Shown: in pieces, positions 49,300-56,909 of the stretch
Position numbering within the stretch: the first letter of the stretch is position 1
Layout of the letters: each line of letters starts with the position of its first letter
Source: Natronocella acetinitrilica
GTDB taxonomy: Bacteria > Pseudomonadota > Gammaproteobacteria > Nitrococcales > Aquisalimonadaceae
Length of the DNA stretch: 64,000 nt
NCBI RefSeq assembly: GCF_024170285.1
Contig: NZ_JALJXV010000003.1
Location: 372,001-436,000 of the forward strand
Direction of reading: 5' to 3'
The notes under the pieces: model-generated
Told to the model about the DNA's origin: nothing
The model's database searches: none
What the model saw: only the letters and a program-made list of their open reading frames with translations
Position numbers and translations under genes: made by a program

Positions 49300-49710
49300 C
49301 TAGTCGGCCGCGCCCTCGAGTGCGCAGAGCTGGCGGATGCTGAGCGTGTAGGCGCGGCGGAAGTTGACACTGCTGACCACCTCGCTGATGTCCTCGACCC
49401 CGCCGGTGCGAACGCCAAGCGCACGGCTGCCGGCCGGGCAGGCAGGCGGCTCGATCGCATCGATCACCGCATCGACGAAGCTTGCGCGCCGCTCGTTGGG
49501 GAGCGATTCAAGGGCGATCTCCCCGGCGCAGCCCCGGGGGTGCTCGGCGTAGAGGTTTGCCACATGCGGAGCGCTTGCCTGCTTGACGGTGTGCATCTCA
49601 AGCACCGCGTTGCAGCCCACCTCAAAGACCGCGGCAGACGCCGCCTGGGGGGCCAGCAGGGCAGCGCCAAGGGCGAGGGCCAGGGCAGGACGTGTCATCA
49701 GTGCTCGCAT
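49300..49710 (-). CDS. Secreted hypothetical protein
   Basis: 136 aa from ATG 49710 (GAGGAG 7 bp upstream). MRALMTRPALALALGAALLA with cleavage after AASA is a clear signal peptide. Four cysteines (GCNAV, RGCAG, PACPA, QLCAL) could form two disulfides in the periplasm. No family recognised. Confidence 0.65.
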   Translation of the reverse strand: MRALMTRPALALALGAALLAPQAASAAVFEVGCNAVLEMHTVKQASAPHVANLYAEHPRGCAGEIALESLPNERRASFVDAVIDAIEPPACPAGSRALGVRTGGVEDISEVVSSVNFRRAYTLSIRQLCALEGAAD

Positions 49711-49830
49711 GGGGTCTCTCCTCAAAAGCCGGTGTCAGAGGCGTGAGTCTAGCGTGGGAGACGCAGCCGAGGTGCGACGCAGCGCACACCCCGGCGCTCT
49801 GGCTATGCCCTGGCCATGCCCTGGCCAGGC

Positions 49831-50106
49831 TCAGGATCCGCCCTCATCGAACGCGGCCTCATCGATCTCCTCCTCACCATCACTGGCGGGGAGTGCTGCG
49901 AGTGCGACCTGCGCCGGGTCCGCCACCGTGCGCGGGCGAGTCGCCCTGGCGAGGAGGAGCGCTGCGGCGACAAGCCCGGGCCAGGCAAGAGCCGCCGGCA
50001 CGGGGTGCGCTTCGATCGAGAAGCGCACGATGACCTCAAGCATGGCCACCCAGGCAAGCGTTGCGATGGTGAAGGCGAAAAACGGACGCGACATGCCGAG
50101 TATCAT
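49831..50106 (-). CDS. Small inner-membrane protein
   Basis: 91 aa. Two hydrophobic helices (FFAFTIATLAWVAMLEVIV and PAALAWPGLVAAALLLA) and an acidic C-terminal tail (DGEEEIDEAAFDEGGS). Start ATG 50106 follows GGGGG. A TTGACA-16-TATAAT promoter lies upstream. Confidence 0.6.
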   Translation of the reverse strand: MILGMSRPFFAFTIATLAWVAMLEVIVRFSIEAHPVPAALAWPGLVAAALLLARATRPRTVADPAQVALAALPASDGEEEIDEAAFDEGGS

Positions 50107-50138
50107 CTCGGGACCCCCTAATGTTGTCTGTTTGTGTT

Positions 50139-50166
50139 ATTATATAAACGCTATATTAATTGTCAA
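50139..50166 (-). promoter_or_regulatory. Sigma70-type promoter
   Basis: Minus-strand TTGACA (50161-50166), 16 bp, TATAAT (50139-50144), for the small membrane protein; the AT-rich island is shared with the divergent gene at 50204. Confidence 0.7.
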
Positions 50167-50203
50167 GGCTGGAATGCCTTTCCCTGCAACAAGAGGATCT
50201 GTC

Positions 50204-50677
50204 ATGGCACTGCTGCGCTTCAGCTACCTGTATCGCGATGCAAGCAACTACAAGAACGCCGGCGAGGTGCTGCTGCGCGCCCAGGGCGATGCCGATGTCG
50301 AGGCGATCGAGGAGCGGCTCAGGAAGACGCTCGATGACGGCGAGTATTTCATCGCCTCGCAGGTCGGCGTGCCCGAGGTCTTTCTCTGGAGCGCGGAGGC
50401 CGACTACGATCCTGACGACGAGGAGACCTTCCCCGACGACCTGGGGCCTGGCAAGTATGTGGTGAGCGACGATGACCACAGCTGGCACGAGTTCTCCTGC
50501 CTGGAGGCGATCGACGCCGAGGCTGTCAGCCCCGATGATCGCAAGGCTGCGCGCGAGATCGGCGAGTTCCTGGCGGCCTTCGAGCGTGCGGCGAAGCGCG
50601 GCTGGAAGCCCTTTGAGCCGGGCTTGCCCGCCTTCGCGCGCGGCGGATTCGAGAAGCCGGACGCTCTGGAGCCCTGA
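50204..50677 (+). CDS. Acidic hypothetical protein
   Basis: 157 aa. AGAGGAT lies before the ATG. Very acidic middle (EADYDPDDEETFPDDLGPGK), aromatic N-terminus (LLRFSYLYRDASNYKNAGEV) and helical C-terminus (REIGEFLAAFERAAKRGWKP). Such charge suggests a DNA mimic or a binding partner of a basic protein, which is speculation. No family recognised. Confidence 0.6.
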   Translation: MALLRFSYLYRDASNYKNAGEVLLRAQGDADVEAIEERLRKTLDDGEYFIASQVGVPEVFLWSAEADYDPDDEETFPDDLGPGKYVVSDDDHSWHEFSCLEAIDAEAVSPDDRKAAREIGEFLAAFERAAKRGWKPFEPGLPAFARGGFEKPDALEP

Positions 50678-50691
50678 GGGCAGGGCAGGCG

Positions 50692-51048
50692 CTAGGTCCG
50701 GTAGCGCCTGCCGCTTAGCACATCGACCACCTCGACACCCGGCCCGAAGGCGGCCCGGCGCTCAAAGCGCGCCTCGGCGCTGTCGTGCGGCGCTGCGCGA
50801 CGATAGGCCTCGAGCAGCACCTTGAGATCAGCATCGCGCGCGGCACGGCTCGCGTCGAGGTCGATGGGGTGGCCGAGATAGGCGGCAAAGCGCGCCACAT
50901 CCTCCGGCACCACGTTATTGTTGCTCTCCCAGCGCATGACGCCGTCCTCGATGCAGGCGCCATCAGCGAGCGACGCCGCGAGCCGCTCGGACTCCTCGCG
51001 CTCAAAGCGAAACCGAGGGTTCTCGTACTGCGCGATGTAATCCGTCAT
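50692..51048 (-). CDS. Hypothetical protein
   Basis: 118 aa from ATG 51048 (GGGGTGG upstream). Charged helical protein (YENPRFRFEREESERLAASL, MRWESNNNVVPEDVARFAAY, LGHPIDLDASRAARDADLKV). The MxxWExNxxVxPxD segment resembles small phage proteins. A TTGACT-17-TATTAT promoter is at 51106-51134. It converges with the 157-aa gene. Confidence 0.6.
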   Translation of the reverse strand: MTDYIAQYENPRFRFEREESERLAASLADGACIEDGVMRWESNNNVVPEDVARFAAYLGHPIDLDASRAARDADLKVLLEAYRRAAPHDSAEARFERRAAFGPGVEVVDVLSGRRYRT

Positions 51049-51105
51049 GGTGCCACCCCTGTCGGTGCGATCTGCATCGGGCATGCCTTGTGATTTATTG
51101 ATTGA

Positions 51106-51134
51106 ATAATATAATAAACCACCAATGAAGTCAA
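51106..51134 (-). promoter_or_regulatory. Sigma70-type promoter
   Basis: Minus-strand TTGACT (51129-51134), 17 bp, TATTAT (51106-51111), located at the very end of the pilX-like gene. Confidence 0.6.
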
Positions 51135-51139
51135 GCGCA

Positions 51140-52513
51140 CTAGCCGCCGTTGCCCGACCAGAAGACTGGCGTCAGGCCGCTGCCGCTCCCCTCGGGCGTG
51201 GCAGGATCGGCGAAGGGGGTGTCGGCGCGATCAACCCCGAAGGCCTCCAGTGCGCGCTCGATCGCCTCGACACTGTAGCGAAGCTCGCCGTTGCCCTCGA
51301 CGGTCACCGAGGTGTCCACCTCGCCGCCAAGGCCGATCACGCTGCCGTAGATGGTCGAGTTGCCGGTGGACAGACTCGCCCAGGGCAGCACGAGGACGAT
51401 GCCCTCAAAGCTCATGGTGCCGGAGAAGCGCACGCCAGGGCCCACCACCAGCACGCCGGCGCCGGAGGCATTGCCGTTGATCGTCGCCCCATCGCCGAGC
51501 ACCGTGAACTGCGGGTTGTCGCGGGTGCCGAAATCACCCGTCCTGAGCGCGCTGTCGCGATAGACCGCCTCGCCCATGGCGCCCTGGAGATCGCCCCAGA
51601 ACGCCTGGTAGTCGCCAAAGAGCGCCTCGGCGGCGGCGCCATCGATGTGGCTCACCGCCTGCGGACAGCCCGTGACATGGTGGCCGGCAACACAGCCATC
51701 GCCCCCACCACCACCGCTCTCGCCCTCACCGTAGACGCCACCCTCGCCGACGATCTGCACGCCGGGCGCGTGCGCACCGCCCTCACGCACCGCGGTGCGA
51801 CAGCCGCTGCCTCTGCAATCAAAGGCGTCGGGCAGATGATAGTCACGGCCATCAACGGAGTCCGGCGAGCCGCCGACGTAGACCGAGCAGGCACCGCCGG
51901 ACATGCCAAAGCAGGTCACCGCCGAGGCAAGCGAGGGGGCGGCGTCCTCGGCACTCACCACAAGCTCGGCGAGCGCGCGGGCGAGCAGATCCCCCTCGCT
52001 GCTGCGCCCGGCATGCACGCGCCCCTCGGCGAGGAGCAGGTAGCAGCGGCTTGCCCCATTGCAGGCGTCTGCTGCCTGGCGGATGCGCACGGCAACCGCC
52101 TCGCGAGCGACCTCCCTGGCTGCACTGTCGGCACCGGCAAAGCTCGGGTCCGTGGCATCGAGGCAGGCGCTGAGCGCCGCTGCATTGCCAGCAAGTGTGG
52201 TTGCCAGGTAGCGGGCGCGGGCGTGGGTGGCGCCGTTACCGATTGGTCCATCGATCAGCGCCCCGCAGACCTCGCCATCGAGCCCCGCGGCACCGATGCC
52301 GTGCAGCCGCCAGGCGGCCTCGAGCAGCGCGGCGTCGGCCGCCATCGCCGCCTCGATCTGGAAGCGGAACTGACCGGCCATCCGCTCCTGGTGAATCGCC
52401 CGGCTGGCGGCCGTGGTGACGATGAGGCTCAGCACGGCGAGGAGCATCAGCGACACCAGGAGTGCGGCACCGCGCTCGCACCGGGGTATCGAACAGGACT
52501 TTGGCTGCACCAT
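51140..52513 (-). CDS. PilX-like minor pilin/assembly protein
   Basis: 457 aa, last gene of the pilin cassette. GAALLVSLMLLAVLSLIVTT followed by a helix with HQERMAGQ is the PilX N-terminal segment (the second-position residue before the helix is Ala, usual for PilX). The large C-terminal part has many Cys pairs and Gly-rich strands (AGVLVVGPGVRFSGTMSFEG, NSTIYGSVIGLGGEVDTSVT), probably a beta-helix as in adhesin-like PilX homologues. Minor pilins prime pilus assembly and carry binding functions. GAGGA precedes the ATG. Confidence 0.75.
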   Translation of the reverse strand: MVQPKSCSIPRCERGAALLVSLMLLAVLSLIVTTAASRAIHQERMAGQFRFQIEAAMAADAALLEAAWRLHGIGAAGLDGEVCGALIDGPIGNGATHARARYLATTLAGNAAALSACLDATDPSFAGADSAAREVAREAVAVRIRQAADACNGASRCYLLLAEGRVHAGRSSEGDLLARALAELVVSAEDAAPSLASAVTCFGMSGGACSVYVGGSPDSVDGRDYHLPDAFDCRGSGCRTAVREGGAHAPGVQIVGEGGVYGEGESGGGGGDGCVAGHHVTGCPQAVSHIDGAAAEALFGDYQAFWGDLQGAMGEAVYRDSALRTGDFGTRDNPQFTVLGDGATINGNASGAGVLVVGPGVRFSGTMSFEGIVLVLPWASLSTGNSTIYGSVIGLGGEVDTSVTVEGNGELRYSVEAIERALEAFGVDRADTPFADPATPEGSGSGLTPVFWSGNGG

Positions 52514-52516
52514 GGA

Positions 52517-53191
52517 CTAGTCCTCGCTCTCAGGATCGGCGTGGCGGGCGATAGCGCCCGGGGCAAGCGGAAAGGTTTGTGTGATGACAAGCGTGCGGGC
52601 GCCCGCATCGGCGAGACGGCCCCGGTCATTGACGCCGTAGCGAAGCCGAAGCGCGACCACTGCCGGATCATTGAGGCTGTGCCCGGCAGCGAGCACGCGC
52701 TCGCGCAGCCCGCCATTGGCGCTTCGAACGAGCACGCTCAACTCCGGGCCGTCCACGCTGTCAAACAGCACCGGCCAGCTGCCAGGATCGTTCGCCTCGC
52801 CAGCGCCGGCAAGGGACGCCTCGCTGCCATGATAGCGGATCGGGCCACTTGCTCCGTGTGTTGGCAGCGACACGCTGCGCGTCTCCGGGGCGCTTTCGCC
52901 AGGCACGCAGTACTGAAGGTCCACGCGAAGGCGCTCGGCGCCCTCGGCGGAGACGACGAGCCCCTCGGCACCACACGCCTCGCCCGCGGCACCAAACGGC
53001 ATCAGGCGCTCGGTGAGGAACGTGCCGATGAACAGCGCGGCCTCCGAGCGGTTCTGGAGAAAGCGCTGGTCGGTGTCGGCGCGGCTGACCACCATGAAGA
53101 GCGAGGCGGCGGCGGCAACGACCAGGGTCGCGAGCAGGAGAGCGACCATCAGCTCGACCAGGGTAAAGCCATGCATGCGGCGCTTGCTCAT
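52517..53191 (-). CDS. PilW-like minor pilin
   Basis: 224 aa from ATG 53191 (GGAGAG 6 bp upstream). MHGFTLVELMVALLLATLVV is a class III signal with cleavage after G and Glu at +5. The remainder (LQNRSEAALFIGTFLTERLM, GPELSVLVRSANGGLRERVL) fits PilW. Separated by 3 bp from the pilX-like gene. Cleaved by prepilin peptidase, which is not encoded in this window. Confidence 0.8.
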   Translation of the reverse strand: MSKRRMHGFTLVELMVALLLATLVVAAAASLFMVVSRADTDQRFLQNRSEAALFIGTFLTERLMPFGAAGEACGAEGLVVSAEGAERLRVDLQYCVPGESAPETRSVSLPTHGASGPIRYHGSEASLAGAGEANDPGSWPVLFDSVDGPELSVLVRSANGGLRERVLAAGHSLNDPAVVALRLRYGVNDRGRLADAGARTLVITQTFPLAPGAIARHADPESED

Positions 53192-53192
53192 C

Positions 53193-53681
53193 TCAATCTC
53201 TCCAGGGTGTTGCGAATTGGTAGCGAAAGGTGACCGGCGCGCCGTCCTGAAGGCGCTCGGGCCAGCTGATCTCAAGCGTGTAGCGGGCGAGCGAGCGGCC
53301 ACCGATCACCTCCTCGCTGCGCGCAAGCGAGGCGCTCGCGCCACGACCCAGGGCCTCGGTCAGGGCGCGCGCCCAGACGGCGAGGTCATGCCGGGCAAGC
53401 GCTGCGGGCGGGCAGCCCTCGGCAAGACAGCCGGGCTCTCCCTGGCCGGCGCGCGTCTCGATTGCGGTGATCGCGTAGTGACCACCGGCGGCTGCGTTCA
53501 GGCGCACCCGCACCTCGATGTCACGGGCAAGCACACTCGCCATGCTCGCCTGATAGCTCGCGTACGCATGCTGCGTGGTGCGCAGCTGGAGGCTTGCAAG
53601 CCCGAGCAGCGCGATGCTGACAATGACAAGCGCGACCAGCACCTCGATCAGCGTAAAGCCCCGCGCGCGCCGCTCAGACAT
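53193..53681 (-). CDS. PilV-like minor pilin
   Basis: 162 aa from ATG 53681. ARGFTLIEVLVALVIVSIAL is a textbook prepilin start, and LGLASLQLRTTQHAYASYQA then SVLARDIEVRVRLN are typical of PilV. It overlaps the preceding gene by 8 bp and ends 2 bp from the pilW-like gene. Confidence 0.85.
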   Translation of the reverse strand: MSERRARGFTLIEVLVALVIVSIALLGLASLQLRTTQHAYASYQASMASVLARDIEVRVRLNAAAGGHYAITAIETRAGQGEPGCLAEGCPPAALARHDLAVWARALTEALGRGASASLARSEEVIGGRSLARYTLEISWPERLQDGAPVTFRYQFATPWRD

Positions 53682-54159
53682 CGGAGCCCCCCACCGGGCA
53701 GGGTCCTTCGCCGCGCGGATCAACCTCGGCGCGGCCGATCAGCGAGACGCGCACCAGGCGGTGATGGGGCCGGTCACGAAAGCAGATGATGAACTCAGCC
53801 GGCGTCGCCGTGCCATCGGTGGCAAAGCCGACCTCGCTTCGCGCCGAGTAGACGCGCACATCGCGCGCTGCCAGCCAGTCGCGCTCGCCAAGCGACCAGG
53901 CGGAGACCGCGCCCGTTGCGGCATCGGAGTCAAGCGCAAGGGTGGTCGGCACACGCAATGAGACCGCCTCGGCGCGCGCCGTGGCGAGCGCCACCAGCAA
54001 CTCGTTGGCGGTGCCGGTCAGGCGGCTCTGGGTGGAGAGGTGCTGGAAGGTCGGCACGCCGATGCCGGCGAGCACCGAGACAATGGCCGTGGCGACCAGC
54101 AGCTCTGCAAGGCTAAAGCCCCGCGAGCGGTGCAGGTGGTGGTGGGCGCGAGCGCGCAT
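53674..54159 (-). CDS. GspH/FimT-like pseudopilin
   Basis: 161 aa from ATG 54159 (GGAGGG 6-7 bp upstream). RGFSLAELLVATAIVSVLAG then STQSRLTGTANELLVALATA RAEAVSLRVPTTLAL (shown in two parts) are the GspH/FimT pattern, including the RxEAxxR element. First gene of the cassette FimT-PilV-PilW-PilX. TTGACA (54217-54222, minus strand) upstream has only a weak -10. Confidence 0.85.
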   Translation of the reverse strand: MRARAHHHLHRSRGFSLAELLVATAIVSVLAGIGVPTFQHLSTQSRLTGTANELLVALATARAEAVSLRVPTTLALDSDAATGAVSAWSLGERDWLAARDVRVYSARSEVGFATDGTATPAEFIICFRDRPHHRLVRVSLIGRAEVDPRGEGPCPVGGSDV

Positions 54160-54285
54160 GATGGACCCTCCAGGGCGGTGTGCGATAGCGTGAAGCATGC
54201 AGAAATATTTAATAGGTGTCAATTTAAATAAGGAGGCTGACGCCAGGCGCCGCCCCGCCGCAGGAGCGGGGGGCGCCTGAAGAAG

Positions 54286-55563
54286 CTAGTCGTCCAGGAC
54301 ATCGACCATCTCAGCGTCCACCACATGGACCACGCCCTGGTACCAGGGGCAGCCGAGGAAGGCGTCAGGATCGTCGCTGTCCTCATCGAGCGGAATCAGG
54401 CCGGCCTGCTCCTCGCCATCGAACGCATCGCCATGCCGGCAGACGCGGTCGAGCACCAGCAGGCGGCTTTTCACCGAGCGCTCCCGGCCATCGACCGGGT
54501 CAGCGGCGTAGGCGACGTAGTCATCTTCGGGGTCGATACCGAGCGCCTCGGCGGCGTCAGCGACGGCACTCGCCACGCTCTGCCGGCAGCGGCGAAGCGC
54601 CCCGGCAATGGACTCATCCGGCGCCACATGGCCACAGACAAGACCCCGGCGCGCCCGCCCCTCGCGGGCAAACATGACCTCGGCGCCGACGCCCGGCAGG
54701 TGGGAGAAATCAAGGCCGGCCTTCCGCTCGAAGCCGAGGAACTCGCGCATGTCCGCGTCACCCATCAGCCGCACCGACTCGCCGAAGGCCTCGAGCGACT
54801 TGCGGATGCGCTCGTCAAAGCGCGCCAGCTCGCCACGCTCACCCTCGATGAACTCACCCACCACCTGCATGCGGCAGACGCGCGCCTTGGACTCGTTGTA
54901 GTCCCGGGGCACGGCGACGAAATCGCGCGGATGAATCTTCACCAGCACGCAGCGCGCCTGCTGCCCGCCAAAGCCGCTGTCGGCGAGGTAGCGCATGCTG
55001 CAGGCGTGGAGCCCGCGCGAACAGGTCCGCTCCGGGTCGGGATCGACCTCATCGCGGGGCATCTCCACCACCGCGCCAAGCGGGTAGTGCACGGTCCCGG
55101 AGTGGAGATCGTAGCCGTCACTGCGGGTCACCTTGTAGGCGAGCACCTGGCCGTCGGCGGTGACCGGCAGCTGATTCGCCTCGATAAAGCCGTAGAGCTC
55201 GCCGATCGCGCGCGAATCGGGATTCTCCATGATGTTCTCGAGCAGCCGCACGAACTTCGCCACCGACTCGCCGCGGAGCACCATGCGCATGATCGCCTTG
55301 GTGAGGCGGCTATTGACTCGCGCGCCATCAAAATAGAGCTGACCCTCGCGGATCACCACCCGCGAGCCCTCGCCGAACTCAACGCTGAGCGAGCGCACGG
55401 GATCGACCAACTGCTCGACCCGCGCATAGTCCTCGACCTCCAGTGCGAGCAGGATCTCGGAGTAGCTCGGGTGCGAGGCGGGAATGGTGGTCGGCACGCT
55501 CCGACCGGGGAACCCCACGGCCAACGACGAGCCGCGAATCAGAAACCAACCTTCTTGCGCCAT
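54286..55563 (-). CDS. rIIB-like protein
   Basis: 425 aa. GAGGA lies before the ATG. The core matches T4 rIIB: FVRLLENIMENPDSRAIGEL, YGFIEANQLPVTADGQVLAY KVTRSDGYDLHSG (in two parts), CSRGLHACSMRYL, VLVKIHPRDFVAVPRDYNES. rIIB acts with rIIA in T4; here it is 7-14 kb from the two rIIA-like genes under the same promoter type. N- and C-terminal regions (~1-80 and ~290-425) differ from T4. Exact role unknown. Confidence 0.85.
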   Translation of the reverse strand: MAQEGWFLIRGSSLAVGFPGRSVPTTIPASHPSYSEILLALEVEDYARVEQLVDPVRSLSVEFGEGSRVVIREGQLYFDGARVNSRLTKAIMRMVLRGESVAKFVRLLENIMENPDSRAIGELYGFIEANQLPVTADGQVLAYKVTRSDGYDLHSGTVHYPLGAVVEMPRDEVDPDPERTCSRGLHACSMRYLADSGFGGQQARCVLVKIHPRDFVAVPRDYNESKARVCRMQVVGEFIEGERGELARFDERIRKSLEAFGESVRLMGDADMREFLGFERKAGLDFSHLPGVGAEVMFAREGRARRGLVCGHVAPDESIAGALRRCRQSVASAVADAAEALGIDPEDDYVAYAADPVDGRERSVKSRLLVLDRVCRHGDAFDGEEQAGLIPLDEDSDDPDAFLGCPWYQGVVHVVDAEMVDVLDD

Positions 55564-55592
55564 GGGAACATCCTCACGATGACTGTTCCCCC

Positions 55593-55620
55593 ATTATACC
55601 TGAAACCTTTAATATGTCAA
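55593..55620 (-). promoter_or_regulatory. Sigma70-type promoter for the rIIB-like gene
   Basis: Minus-strand TTGACA (55615-55620), 16 bp, TATAAT (55593-55598). Confidence 0.75.
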
Positions 55621-55644
55621 TTATTAAACACTGAACCAGACCCC

Positions 55645-55938
55645 TCAGGCAGCGCGGGCGGGCGCAGGCGCCGCGTAATGGTCGGGGGGCAGGCTGGGCT
55701 GGGCGGGTGCCGCGCGCGATCGCCTCGCCGCGGCAAGCAGCGTCTCGCCGCCCTCGGCGAGGAGCAGCGCCTCAATGGCGCGCATGAGTCCAGCGGCCGC
55801 AGTCGAGAGGCCGCGGACATCGCCACGGGCGCTGGCGGCAAGGACGTCATCGAGTCGCGCCTTGAGTGCGCCGGTGACCTCCGGCAGCGCCTCGGCGGCA
55901 AGGTGTGCGCAGATCATGGCCTGCAGGTCGTGGTGCAT
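55645..55938 (-). CDS. Small helical hypothetical protein
   Basis: 97 aa, GAGGAG 6 bp before the ATG. Ala/Leu-rich helices (MICAHLAAEALPEVTGALKA, LMRAIEALLLAEGGETLLAA) with a Pro/Ala tail. It lies upstream of the rIIB-like gene in the same direction but behind a separate promoter. No family recognised. Confidence 0.6.
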   Translation of the reverse strand: MHHDLQAMICAHLAAEALPEVTGALKARLDDVLAASARGDVRGLSTAAAGLMRAIEALLLAEGGETLLAAARRSRAAPAQPSLPPDHYAAPAPARAA

Positions 55939-56069
55939 GGGTCACTCCTCGTGTGGGCTACCCAGAGACTAGCGTCTGCGCCGGCAACGTCAAATTTGTT
56001 TTCTATTTATTATTGATACCCCTGTCAGGATCGACTACCATCGACAGCCTAAACCGTGGAGGACGCACC

Positions 56070-56825
56070 GTGACTGCCCTTGATGAACTCACCACGCTCG
56101 CCGCCCCGGCGCGTGCACGATTGATCGGCTTTCGCCAGGCCCAGCGGGCGAGCCGCCTCGTCTGTGCGCTGATCCCGGCTGGCTGCCTTGCCATGGCGGC
56201 CGTCGGCATACTCGAGCGTCACGGGCTGCTTGGCATGCTGTGGGTGCTGCCGCTCGGCCTGCTGCTGCTCACCACAGCACTCGGTTTCAAGGGGCTGCGC
56301 GCGCTCGAGACACTGACCGTGCGACGTGGCTCGGCGGCCGCCTCCGAGCTGCTCTGGATGAGCGGTGTCTTTCTCGCCGTCGGCGTGCTTTTTGCCGCAG
56401 CGCCCTGGTTCGCGGGCACCGACGGGCTGCTGCGCGCGGTGAAGATTCTCGGCCTTGGCGCCGTGCTGACACTCATCCACTCAAACCTCATTGCCCTTCG
56501 CGAGCGCAGACTCCCTCGGGTGCTTGCAGCCTTCGCGCGGGTCGAGCAGGGCGCCCGCGCCCGGCTCTCTCTCATTGAGCTCATACTCGCCGATTCCCTG
56601 CGCGACATCGAGCAGGGGGGCATGATCGCGAGCCTGCGCGGCCACAACAAGCTCTGGGCGCTTGAGCAGTGGCAGCGCGCGCCGAGGCTCAATGCCGATC
56701 AGCGCCTGCGCGCGGCACAGTGGGCCGGCGAGGCCCGCGAGCGCAACATGGTCGTCGGCGAGCCGAGCGCGGCCGTGCGCGCAGTGGCCGCGCGCTGGCT
56801 CGAGGACCACCCGCGGCAGGTTTAG
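56070..56825 (+). CDS. Multi-pass membrane protein of unknown function
   Basis: 251 aa from a GTG with GGAGG 7 bp upstream (earlier in-frame ATGs lack a site). Four hydrophobic helices (~25-45, ~50-68, ~85-110, ~122-140; for example LLGMLWVLPLGLLLLTTALG) precede a cytoplasmic helical domain of ~110 residues. No family recognised. Confidence 0.65.
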   Translation: MTALDELTTLAAPARARLIGFRQAQRASRLVCALIPAGCLAMAAVGILERHGLLGMLWVLPLGLLLLTTALGFKGLRALETLTVRRGSAAASELLWMSGVFLAVGVLFAAAPWFAGTDGLLRAVKILGLGAVLTLIHSNLIALRERRLPRVLAAFARVEQGARARLSLIELILADSLRDIEQGGMIASLRGHNKLWALEQWQRAPRLNADQRLRAAQWAGEARERNMVVGEPSAAVRAVAARWLEDHPRQV

Positions 56826-56909
56826 CAAGGCCCCGCATCACCGACGAGGCAGGCGTTGCGTCTGCTTCACATTTATTTTAAAGTTAAATAAAAACGCCAG
56901 GGGATTCTC

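Noticed and set aside
51125-53233. 702-aa plus-strand open frame
   Set aside because: Lies opposite the pilX-like and pilW-like genes, whose prepilin signals are clear; Arg/His/Gly-rich composition is typical of antisense frames in GC-rich DNA.
54325-56016. 563-aa plus-strand open frame
   Set aside because: Antisense to the rIIB-like gene and its neighbour.
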